11,962 nt of DNA, taken from positions 1-11,962 of the forward strand of contig JAOPYP010000543.1 of the NCBI GenBank assembly GCA_025964635.1, given 5' to 3'. The DNA is from Actinomycetes bacterium (GTDB lineage Bacteria; Actinomycetota; Actinomycetes; Streptosporangiales; Streptosporangiaceae). Positions 6,999-11,962 of this stretch are shown one piece after another. The notes below the pieces were generated by a model. It ran no database searches. It was not told where the DNA came from and was given only the letters and a program-made list of their open reading frames with translations. Each line of letters opens with the position of its first letter. Position 1 is the stretch's first letter. Made by a program: the position numbers and the translations under genes.

Positions 6999-8167
6999 GA
7001 CGAGTAGGCCGAGTTCTCGTGCACGTACGCCGCGGTCAGGTCGGTCGTGCTGATCGTGGCGGCGTGCGGCCCGGCCGACAGGTCCACCGTGATCGTCACG
7101 TTCCTGGGGTGCAGGTCCACCTTGGACCGGTCGTCGCCGGCGCAGCCGTTGCGGCAGACCCAGACGCCGTTGATCGCCACGCTCAGCCGCTCCGGCTCGA
7201 AAGCCGCGTCCGTGGTGCCCACCGCGGAGAGCACCCGCCCCCAGTTCGGGTCCTCCCCGGCGATGGCGCACTTGAGCAGGTTCGACCGGGCCACGGCCCG
7301 GCCTGCGGTCACCGCGTCCTGCTCGCTGGCCGCGCCGACCACTTCCACGGCGATCAGCTTGCTGGCTCCCTCGGCGTCCGCCTGCAGCTGGCGGGCCAGG
7401 TCGGCGCACACCTCGGTCAGCACCGCGGCGAAGCCGGCCCCGCCGGGAGAGGTTTCCGCGGCCCCGCTGGCCAGCAGCAGCACGCTGTCGTTGGTGGACA
7501 TGCAGCCGTCGGTGTCGAGCCGGTCGAACGTGACCCTGGTCGCCTCGCGCAGCGCCCGGTCCAGCTCGGCCGGCCCCAGGTCGGCGTCGGTGGTGAGCAC
7601 GCAGAGCATGGTGGCCAGGCCCGGGGCCAGCATGCCCGCCCCCTTGGCCATCCCGCCGACCGTGTAGCCGTCCGCCCGGTGGAACGCGATCTTGCTGACC
7701 GTGTCGGTGGTCCTGATCGCGTCGGCGGCCGTGGTGCCGCCGCTGCGGGAGGCCTCGGCGAGGGCGGCGTCGAGCCCGCCCAGCACCAGGTTCATCGGCA
7801 GCCGTTCCCCGATCAGGCCGGTGGAGCACACCGCGATCTCACCGGCGGACTCCCCCCCGGTCCCGTCCCCGGCGGCGAGGGCCACGGCGAGCCGCTCGGC
7901 GGTGGCGTGCGTGTCCTGGAAGCCGAGCGGCCCGGTGCAGGCGTTGGCGCCGCCGGAGTTGAGCGCGACGGCCCGGACCCGGCCGCCCCGGACGACCTGC
8001 TGCGTCCAGAGCACCGGCGCGGCCTTGACCCGGTTGCTGGTGAACACCGCCGCGGCGGCCCGCGAAGGGCCGTCGTTGATCACGACCGCGACGTCGCGCT
8101 CGCCGGACTTTTTGAGTCCGGCCGCCACGCCGGCGGCGCGGAAACCCAGCGGCGCGGTGACGCTCAT
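6995..8167 (-). CDS. argJ: Bifunctional ornithine acetyltransferase / N-acetylglutamate synthase
   Basis: It moves the acetyl group from N2-acetylornithine to glutamate, recycling acetate. Some members also make N-acetylglutamate from acetyl-CoA. The 390-residue precursor is cleaved autocatalytically into two chains. The cleavage motif APGLATMLC puts the scissile bond at A185-T186, with the Thr as nucleophile, and KGAGML lies just before it. The C-terminus DLTAAYVHENSAYSS is the classical ArgJ ending. GEDPNWGR (304-311) is also conserved. The ATG at 8167 follows only a weak GGGA. A 15-codon micro-ORF ends on this ATG, so reinitiation may supply its ribosomes. The stop overlaps argB (ATGA). 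Whether it is mono- or bifunctional cannot be read from sequence. Confidence 0.97.
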   Translation of the reverse strand: MSVTAPLGFRAAGVAAGLKKSGERDVAVVINDGPSRAAAAVFTSNRVKAAPVLWTQQVVRGGRVRAVALNSGGANACTGPLGFQDTHATAERLAVALAAGDGTGGESAGEIAVCSTGLIGERLPMNLVLGGLDAALAEASRSGGTTAADAIRTTDTVSKIAFHRADGYTVGGMAKGAGMLAPGLATMLCVLTTDADLGPAELDRALREATRVTFDRLDTDGCMSTNDSVLLLASGAAETSPGGAGFAAVLTEVCADLARQLQADAEGASKLIAVEVVGAASEQDAVTAGRAVARSNLLKCAIAGEDPNWGRVLSAVGTTDAAFEPERLSVAINGVWVCRNGCAGDDRSKVDLHPRNVTITVDLSAGPHAATISTTDLTAAYVHENSAYSS

Positions 8168-8211
8168 GGCCTGGGTCCCGGGGTGGGCTGCGCGGCCGGG
8201 GCGGGGTTCAT
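8164..8211 (-). CDS. Candidate 15-codon linker ORF between argC and argJ
   Basis: The frame encodes MNPAPAAQPTPGPRP. Its ATG (8211-8209) overlaps the argC stop as ATGA, and its TGA stop overlaps the argJ ATG, again as ATGA. A GGAG at 8222-8219, inside the last argC codons, stands 7 nt before its ATG, an ideal spacing. It therefore bridges exactly the 40 bp separating argC and argJ. The geometry is directly visible. Ribosome relay (argC stop, reinitiation, micro-ORF, argJ) is inferred. The peptide is Pro/Ala-rich and may have no function itself. Confidence 0.4.
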   Translation of the reverse strand: MNPAPAAQPTPGPRP

Positions 8212-9239
8212 GGTGCGACTCCGTTAGTGGTGAGGCCAGCCGCTTCTGGCAGGCCGAGCATGAGGTTGGCGATCTGGACCGCCTGCCCGGCCGCGCCCTT
8301 GACCAGGTTGTCGAGGGCCGACACGACCACGGCCCGCCCGGCATGGGCATCGGCGGCCGCCTGCAGGTGCACCGCGTTGGACCCGGCGGTGGACGCGGTG
8401 CCGGGCCAGCGGCCCTCGGGCAGCACGTGGATGAACCGCTCCCCCGCGTACGCGCTGGCCAGTGCCTGACGCGGAGCCGCCGGGCCGGCGGCGGGGGCCA
8501 GCCGGGCGGTGCACGTGGCCAGGATCCCGCGCGGCATGGGAGCCAGCAGCGGGGTGAACGAGACCGTGGCCGGCACCCCGGCGGCCTCCGCGAACGCCTG
8601 CTCGATTTCCGGGGTGTGCCGGTGCACGCCGCCCACCTGGTACGCCGACAGGGAGCCCATCACCTCGGTGGCCAGCAGGGAGTGGGTCGGGGTCCGGCCG
8701 GCCCCCGAGGTGCCGGAGGCCGCCACGACCACGATGTCGGCCGGCTCGGCCACCCCGCTGACCAGCAGGGGGGTGAGAGCCAGGATGATCGCGGTGGCGT
8801 AGCAGCCCGGGGCCGCGACCCGCCGGGCCGCGGCGATCCGGTCGCGGGCGCCCGGGAGCTCGGGCAGGCCGTACACCCAGCGGCCGGCGTGCGCGGTCTG
8901 GTAGAAGGTGGCCCAGTTCCCGGGATCGGCGAGGCGGAAGCTGGCGCTCAGGTCGATGACCGCGACCTCGGCGGGCAGCCGGGCCGCCATGGCTGCGGAC
9001 TCCGCGTGGTGCAGGGCGAGGAAGACGAGGTCGGCCGAGGCGAGCCGGTCCGGCTCGGTTTCCTCGAAGGTCCGGTCAGCGAACTCCGGCAGGTGAGGGT
9101 GCACTGCGGTGACCGGCGCCCCGGCGTTGGTGCCCGCGGTCACCGGCCCTAGTTCGAGATCCGGGTGCCCGGCGATCAGGCGGAGCAGCTCACCGCCGGC
9201 GTAGCCGCTGGCCCCAGCGACCGCCACGCGGACACCCAT
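8208..9239 (-). CDS. argC: N-acetyl-gamma-glutamyl-phosphate reductase
   Basis: It reduces N-acetylglutamyl phosphate to the semialdehyde with NADPH. The 343-residue length is typical of the short bacterial class. The N-terminal dinucleotide motif is GASGYAGGE (9-17). The catalytic cysteine is C145 in AAPGCYAT, HRHTPEI with the catalytic His lies at 206-212, and GAAGQAVQ at 315-322. I chose the ATG at 9239 because GGGAG is 7 nt upstream and the protein then begins directly at the Rossmann strand (MGVRVAVAGASGY). The frame is open further upstream, to the promoter, but those residues are not family-like. It is the first gene of the operon, about 135 nt after the predicted transcription start. 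Confidence 0.97.
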   Translation of the reverse strand: MGVRVAVAGASGYAGGELLRLIAGHPDLELGPVTAGTNAGAPVTAVHPHLPEFADRTFEETEPDRLASADLVFLALHHAESAAMAARLPAEVAVIDLSASFRLADPGNWATFYQTAHAGRWVYGLPELPGARDRIAAARRVAAPGCYATAIILALTPLLVSGVAEPADIVVVAASGTSGAGRTPTHSLLATEVMGSLSAYQVGGVHRHTPEIEQAFAEAAGVPATVSFTPLLAPMPRGILATCTARLAPAAGPAAPRQALASAYAGERFIHVLPEGRWPGTASTAGSNAVHLQAAADAHAGRAVVVSALDNLVKGAAGQAVQIANLMLGLPEAAGLTTNGVAP

Positions 9240-9374
9240 GTGTTCTCCCGGGGCTCTGGCCAGGCATGCGGTCCACGGCCGCTTCTCGCGGCACACGACA
9301 TCGCGACTGGGCATCGCGAGGTGGGATGGCGCACCCGGCGGGGCGTCCAGAGGCGCGGGGATTCCCGGCCCTCT
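9240..9374 (-). other. argC 5' leader with small hairpins
   Basis: This is the untranslated leader between the predicted transcription start (near 9374) and the argC ATG. A hairpin with arms GCCGC/GCGGC and a 5-base loop lies at 9278-9292. An 8-bp direct repeat, CATCGCGA on the plus strand, occurs at 9299-9306 and 9312-9319; its self-complementary TCGCGA core could pair across the copies. There is no U-run terminator, and no known riboswitch is recognised. A role in control is possible only as inference. Confidence 0.35.
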
Positions 9375-9380
9375 CGCAAA

Positions 9381-9409
9381 ATTATGCATGATCATGACTA
9401 GTTATGCAA
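9381..9409 (-). promoter_or_regulatory. Predicted housekeeping-sigma promoter of the arg operon
   Basis: On the minus strand TTGCAT (9409-9404) and CATAAT (9386-9381) are separated by exactly 17 bp, a near-consensus -35/-10 pair in a conspicuous AT-rich island within GC-rich DNA. Transcription would start near 9374 and run into argC. No equally good promoter is seen elsewhere in the operon. Confidence 0.75.
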
Positions 9410-9410
9410 G
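9381..9410. promoter_or_regulatory. Putative ArgR operator (two ARG-box half-repeats)
   Basis: TTATGCA occurs at 9382-9388 and again at 9402-9408 on the plus strand, exactly 20 bp (two helical turns) apart, with a palindromic ATGATCAT between. AT-rich TTGCAT/ATGCAA elements upstream of argC are the known ARG-box style in actinomycetes. One copy covers the -35 and the other the -10, so ArgR binding would block RNA polymerase. ArgR itself is encoded in the operon. Binding is inferred. Confidence 0.7.
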
Positions 9411-9426
9411 CGAGGGCGGGCGGGGA

Positions 9427-9507
9427 CCGGGGTTCGGACGGGGCTGGGCCGGGATTACGGACGGGGCCGGGCCGGGGGTTCGGACGGGGGTCGGGACGGG
9501 GTCGGGC
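9427..9507 (+). repeat. Degenerate G-rich tandem repeat
   Basis: About three units of 22-24 bp, each built on TTCGGACGGGG or TTACGGACGGGG followed by further G runs. The 15-mer GGGGTTCGGACGGGG occurs exactly twice, at 9429-9443 and 9475-9489. The plus strand has many G tracts of 3-5 and could form G-quadruplexes. It lies directly upstream of the argC promoter and upstream of the lipoprotein gene. No coding function is seen. Confidence 0.6.
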
Positions 9508-9561
9508 GCAGGCGGCCCAGCCGGCGATGAGCGGCCTGGCGACATGGGGAGCCGGCCTCGT

Positions 9562-9583
9562 ATGCCGTCGCCGGTGACGGCAT
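9562..9583. promoter_or_regulatory. Palindrome upstream of the lipoprotein gene
   Basis: Perfect 8-bp arms ATGCCGTC and GACGGCAT are separated by GCCGGT (central CCGG), ending 26 bp before the lipoprotein ATG and shortly upstream of its Shine-Dalgarno. It could be an operator for a dimeric regulator or a hairpin in the mRNA leader. Which of these cannot be told from sequence. Confidence 0.45.
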
Positions 9584-9609
9584 GATGAGGGGCGCGAAAG
9601 GAGACCCCC

Positions 9610-10065
9610 ATGCGCCGTCCCGCCCTGCGGTCCGCTGGCCCGGCTTACCCTGGCTGGCTGGCCCTGGCCGTGCTCACCGGGTTCGCGCTGACGGGATGCG
9701 GCGCCGGCGGTTCGGCGAAGCCCGCCGCCGCGACCTCCACCGCGCAATCGGCCGTGCCCGCCGCGACCGGGCACAAGTGCGGCACCGGGAAGACGGCGGC
9801 GGACGTCCCCATCCTGGTGGAGATCGGGCAGGGCCCGGTCGGGTGCCCCACGGCCATGAAGATCGAACGGGCCTATGCGGCCGCACTCGCCTCGGGCCAC
9901 GCCCCCGGGAACGGCGGGGGCGGGCCGGTCTCCATCAAGGGCTGGGTGTGCAAGGGTTTCGACACGCCTGCGATCCTTCGCACCGGTGACGCGTCCCAAT
10001 GCTCGAAGGGTCCTTCGGAAATTCTCGCCGTGCTGGCCATGCCCTCGTCAACGCCGTCACCCTGA
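9610..10065 (+). CDS. Small secreted lipoprotein, function unknown
   Basis: A 151-residue protein with a lipoprotein signal peptide: positive MRRPALR, a hydrophobic stretch WLALAVLTGFA, and lipobox LTGC with the lipidated Cys at 30. It should be anchored on the outer face of the membrane. A flexible Ala/Thr/Ser linker follows. The folded part has four further cysteines, C57, C79, C114 and C131, probably two disulfides. The arrangement VGC(P)TA..I..AY, then GWVC, then QCSKG, resembles a widespread group of small actinobacterial secreted proteins of unknown function (pattern memory, not a search). The ATG at 9610 has AAAGGAG 7 nt upstream. It is transcribed alone and converges on the diguanylate cyclase gene. 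No enzymatic motif is seen. Confidence 0.85.
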   Translation: MRRPALRSAGPAYPGWLALAVLTGFALTGCGAGGSAKPAAATSTAQSAVPAATGHKCGTGKTAADVPILVEIGQGPVGCPTAMKIERAYAAALASGHAPGNGGGGPVSIKGWVCKGFDTPAILRTGDASQCSKGPSEILAVLAMPSSTPSP

Positions 10066-10072
10066 GGGCGGA

Positions 10073-10119
10073 TGACCCGGCACCCTGCGGCCGGGGAACG
10101 GCCTGGCCGATGCGGGTCA
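10073..10119. terminator. Candidate bidirectional terminator between convergent genes
   Basis: The inverted repeat TGACCCG (10073-10079) / CGGGTCA (10113-10119) encloses a nested GGCC/GGCC pairing (10089-10092 with 10100-10103). It sits in the short gap between two convergent genes and includes the last bases of the cyclase gene. There is no T run, as is common in GC-rich actinobacteria, so efficiency is uncertain. Confidence 0.35.
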
Positions 10120-11493
10120 GGCGGCCGGGCCGGGGTTGGCTGGCTGACCGGCAGGCGCTTCGCCCTTGCTGTCCAGGGCGCCGGTGCTCTCGGTGTCGGT
10201 AACCATCCACACGTGGTTGCGGCCGACGCCCTTCGCTTTGTACAGCGCCCGGTCCGCCCCCGCGAGCAGGTCCGTGAGTCGGTTGCCCCTCGTGCTTTCC
10301 CAGGTCTCCCCGAGAGCCGCCACTCCCATGGACACCGTGATCCGGATCGGTTCGGCGACCGGATCATCACTGATGCTTATCGGCATCTCCGCGATGTGAT
10401 GGCGCACGCGCTCGGAGATCCGAAGCGCGTCGGCCGCACTGGTGTGCGGCAGCAGCACCGCGAACTCCTCGCCGCCGAACCGGCCCACCAGATCGTATTC
10501 ACGGAGGAAGATCCGGAACACGTGCGCTATGGTCCGGAGCGCTTCATCCCCGGCGAGGTGACCATGCTGGTCATTCACCATCTTGAAATGGTCGACATCG
10601 ACCAGGACGAGGGCCAGGGGCGTGCGCGTGCGGACCGCCCGGGCGACCTCAGAAGCGGCTTCCCGTTCCCAGGTCCCCGCGTTGAGCAGTCCTGTCTTGG
10701 AGTCAATGCGCGAGGCATTCAGCAGCGCGGCATGCCGCAGTGACCGCTGCAGCAGGGTGACCAAGGGCAAGGCGAAGACGATCGTGATCAGGCTGACGGC
10801 TACCCCGAGCGTGACCAGGACGGCGACCGACAACTCGGCGGCGTCGTTGAGTACGCGCTCCCGATCGAAGATCATGTCGCGCACCCGCAGGCACGGATCG
10901 GAGGCCTTGATAGCTGGCAGCACCAGGGCCAGGTTGGCCGCCCACTGGATCACGGCCGCCGCGGCCACTGCCAGCAGCCACCCGGTCACCTGGGCCGAGA
11001 GGTAACGTCCCGGGGTTATCAGCACAGCGGGTCCGGTGACGTGGCCTGCGATGACATGGAAACCGGCCGAGGCAAGCCCGTAGGACAGCCCGAGGGCGGC
11101 CGCGCTGAACACCCGCCGGTGAGCGGGAATCCGCCGGATCCGGTATTGGATCAAGCTAAACCGAACCAGCGGCGCGAGCAGGGCGAAGACTGGCGGCAGG
11201 AGAATCGCGATGGGGAGTTCCCAGACCGCGTAGACGTCCTTGATGACCCCGGCGTTCTCTCCGGCCCGCTTGGTGAGTTCGACCGTGGTCACGATGCAGA
11301 GCAAGAGCGCCGTGAACAGGAGCAAGTCACGCGCACTGACCTGCGACATGCGGGCGGTCAGGACGACGGCGATCGCATATACCGCAGTAATCGTGACGAT
11401 GAAGGCCGAGAGCGCGGGGGAAAGATCCCATATCGGCCATGCCCGGAAGGCCTGCGCGCCGACGTGCACACGTTTGCACACGGCGAGTCGCAT
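10117..11493 (-). CDS. Membrane-bound diguanylate cyclase (GGDEF domain)
   Basis: It makes the second messenger c-di-GMP from two GTP. The 458-residue protein has an N-terminal membrane region of about six hydrophobic segments (roughly residues 26-47, 56-72, 90-111, 128-150, 167-193 and 219-247) with no recognised soluble sensor, then a C-terminal GGDEF domain (about 262-430). Active-site elements are DVDHFKMVND (299-308) and GGEEF (340-344). The inhibitory-site RxxD reads REYD (331-334), exactly five residues before GGEEF, so product inhibition is expected. YKAKGVGRN closes the domain, and a Pro/Ala-rich tail follows. I chose the ATG at 11493 because AAGGAG lies 7 nt upstream. A GTG at 11562 would add 23 residues but overlaps the likely -10 element. 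No EAL or HD-GYP domain is present. The sensed signal is unknown. Confidence 0.93.
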   Translation of the reverse strand: MRLAVCKRVHVGAQAFRAWPIWDLSPALSAFIVTITAVYAIAVVLTARMSQVSARDLLLFTALLLCIVTTVELTKRAGENAGVIKDVYAVWELPIAILLPPVFALLAPLVRFSLIQYRIRRIPAHRRVFSAAALGLSYGLASAGFHVIAGHVTGPAVLITPGRYLSAQVTGWLLAVAAAAVIQWAANLALVLPAIKASDPCLRVRDMIFDRERVLNDAAELSVAVLVTLGVAVSLITIVFALPLVTLLQRSLRHAALLNASRIDSKTGLLNAGTWEREAASEVARAVRTRTPLALVLVDVDHFKMVNDQHGHLAGDEALRTIAHVFRIFLREYDLVGRFGGEEFAVLLPHTSAADALRISERVRHHIAEMPISISDDPVAEPIRITVSMGVAALGETWESTRGNRLTDLLAGADRALYKAKGVGRNHVWMVTDTESTGALDSKGEAPAGQPANPGPAA

Positions 11494-11554
11494 CAAGGGC
11501 TCCTTCGCATGCACGCCGCGATGGACAGGGGGGACGGCCACAACGTTGCCTCGT

Positions 11555-11585
11555 ATTGTCACAGGCCCGGTGCGCCCACTGTCAA
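11555..11585 (-). promoter_or_regulatory. Candidate promoter of the diguanylate cyclase gene
   Basis: On the minus strand a consensus TTGACA (11585-11580) is followed after 19 bp by GACAAT (11560-11555), preceded by TGT as in an extended -10. The spacer is longer than ideal. Transcription would begin near 11548, giving a leader of about 55 nt before the ATG at 11493. Confidence 0.45.
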
Positions 11586-11631
11586 CCCCCCATTACGCAC
11601 CGATACCACCTTCCGGTAGTTAACGGACTTT

Positions 11632-11648
11632 TGTGACGCAGCGTCACA
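11632..11648. promoter_or_regulatory. Perfect 17-bp palindrome, possible operator
   Basis: TGTGACGC and GCGTCACA flank a single central A. The outer TGTGA/TCACA halves resemble CRP-family sites, but the spacing is 7 bp where CRP sites have 6. It lies about 47 bp upstream of the cyclase -35 and 155 bp upstream of the repeat array, so it could act on either. A 10-bp part, GTCACAGGCC (11643-11652), recurs at 11559-11568 over the cyclase -10. Confidence 0.5.
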
Positions 11649-11769
11649 GGCCGACTCCCCGGTTCCGGCGCAGGGATGCTTGCCGAATCAGCCCGCCCCA
11701 GCGTTCCCCTGGCGTGCGATCGCAACGTGCGCTATGTACCTTTTGGTCACCTCGACCTGAGGGTTTTCG

Positions 11770-11791
11770 CCCCTTGGGAGTCTCCCAGGGG
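11770..11791 (+). other. Hairpin just before the micro-ORF array
   Basis: The arms CCCCTTGGGA and TCCCAGGGG pair with one bulged T around a 3-base loop. The stem ends 14 bp before the GGAG of the first repeat. It is not followed by a T run (next bases TAAAGCG), so it is not an obvious terminator. A role in leader structure or ribosome access is inference. Confidence 0.5.
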
Positions 11792-11817
11792 TAAAGCGTT
11801 CGGAAGGAGAACCCGCG

Positions 11818-11844
11818 ATGACCGCCACCACCAGCTGGGGCTAA
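11818..11844 (+). CDS. Octapeptide micro-ORF MTATTSWG, copy 1
   Basis: Eight codons, ATG to TAA, encode MTATTSWG. GAAGGAG ends 8 nt before the ATG, a strong actinobacterial ribosome-binding site. I do not recognise the peptide. It has one Trp, three Thr and no charged residue. It could be a translated leader or regulatory element, a short signal peptide product, or a non-functional repeat. Translation is plausible from the RBS, but function is unknown. Confidence 0.45.
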   Translation: MTATTSWG

Positions 11845-11894
11845 CCCACCCAACCCCCGCAGCCCGACCCACCACACCCGAAGGAGGACCCGCG

Positions 11895-11921
11895 ATGACC
11901 GCCACCACCAGCTGGGGCTAA
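11895..11921 (+). CDS. Octapeptide micro-ORF MTATTSWG, copy 2
   Basis: Identical over all 27 bases to copy 1, but in a different reading frame relative to it. Its ribosome-binding site is even stronger, GAAGGAGG ending 7 nt before the ATG. Fifty bases separate it from the stop of copy 1. A third ribosome-binding site begins at 11957, so another copy probably lies just beyond the window. Confidence 0.45.
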   Translation: MTATTSWG

Positions 11922-11962
11922 CCCACCCGACCCCCGCAGCCAGACCCACCACACCCGAAGGA

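Larger units (their letters stand above)
11494..11962. other. Gene-free stretch with regulatory sites and a micro-ORF array
   Basis: This 469-bp stretch has no conventional gene on either strand. From left to right it holds the cyclase leader and candidate promoter, a 17-bp palindrome, about 120 bp without clear structure, a hairpin, and the 77-bp tandem repeat that continues past the window. A promoter for the repeat is not clear; TATGTA at 11733-11738 could be a -10, but without a good -35. Confidence 0.8.
11803..11962 (+). repeat. 77-bp tandem repeat, each unit with its own RBS and 8-codon ORF
   Basis: Two full units (11803-11879 and 11880-11956) and the first bases of a third (GAAGGA at 11957-11962) are in the window. 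The units differ at only three positions: A11810/G11887, A11852/G11929 and C11865/A11942. Each has GAAGGAG, a short spacer, ATG, eight codons, TAA, and then a 35-nt C-rich, T-free spacer. The period is not a multiple of three, so successive ORFs lie in different frames. The total copy number is unknown because the array is cut by the window edge. Confidence 0.95.

Noticed and set aside
8351..9395. argC beginning upstream at 9395
   Set aside because: The extra 52 residues start inside the promoter and operator and are not family-like. The ATG at 9239 has a good RBS and begins at the Rossmann motif.
11494..11562. Diguanylate cyclase beginning at the GTG at 11562
   Set aside because: The start lies over the predicted -10 element and lacks an RBS, whereas the ATG at 11493 has AAGGAG at ideal spacing.
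11676..11921. 81-codon plus-strand frame ending in MTATTSWG
   Set aside because: It passes through the first repeat unit in another frame and only joins the octapeptide in the second. It has a poor RBS and no domain-like sequence, and each octapeptide has its own much better RBS.
11644..11952. 102-codon minus-strand frame over the repeat array
   Set aside because: Low-complexity Trp/Gly-rich translation of the complementary repeat strand with no RBS. It is explained by repeat composition.
11803..11962. CRISPR array
   Set aside because: The units are near-identical over their whole 77 bp with no variable spacers, and no cas genes are seen in the window.

Overview
The window is chromosomal DNA from a high-GC Gram-positive bacterium, almost certainly an actinomycete (Actinomycetota). 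The evidence is the very high G+C by eye, the strong third-position GC bias, the GTG starts, and an arginine gene order (argC-J-B-D-F-R-G-H) typical of that phylum. Genus cannot be fixed from sequence alone. Having argG and argH directly after argR is unlike the usual Streptomyces arrangement, in which argG lies elsewhere.

Positions 1-9409 (minus strand) hold one complete arginine biosynthesis operon. It is read from an AT-rich promoter at 9381-9409 towards position 1. The order is argC (N-acetyl-glutamyl-phosphate reductase), argJ (ornithine acetyltransferase), argB (N-acetylglutamate kinase), argD (acetylornithine aminotransferase), argF (ornithine carbamoyltransferase), argR (arginine repressor), argG (argininosuccinate synthase) and argH (argininosuccinate lyase). 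A DNA-3-methyladenine glycosylase gene follows argH and runs off the left edge. Together the arg genes convert glutamate to arginine through the recycling (ArgJ) version of the acetylated pathway. ArgR presumably closes the loop by binding the two TTATGCA repeats that overlap the argC promoter. The operon is tightly coupled: argJ/argB, argB/argD and argF/argR overlap by ATGA, and argD/argF are 1 bp apart. At two junctions without such overlap there are candidate micro-ORFs whose stop overlaps the next start: 15 codons between argC and argJ, and 7 codons ending in two Arg codons before argG.

Positions 9240-9609 are a gene-free stretch. It holds the argC leader and promoter, a G-rich degenerate repeat, and a palindrome upstream of a plus-strand gene for a small secreted lipoprotein (9610-10065). 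That gene converges on a membrane-bound diguanylate cyclase (10117-11493, minus) with a GGEEF active site and an intact RxxD inhibitory site.

Positions 11494-11962 contain no conventional gene. The stretch holds a candidate promoter for the cyclase, a perfect 17-bp palindrome, a hairpin, and a 77-bp tandem repeat running off the right edge. Each complete repeat carries a strong Shine-Dalgarno, an ATG, eight codons (MTATTSWG) and a TAA stop. This array of ready-to-translate octapeptide ORFs is the most unusual element seen here, and I do not recognise it as any described system.
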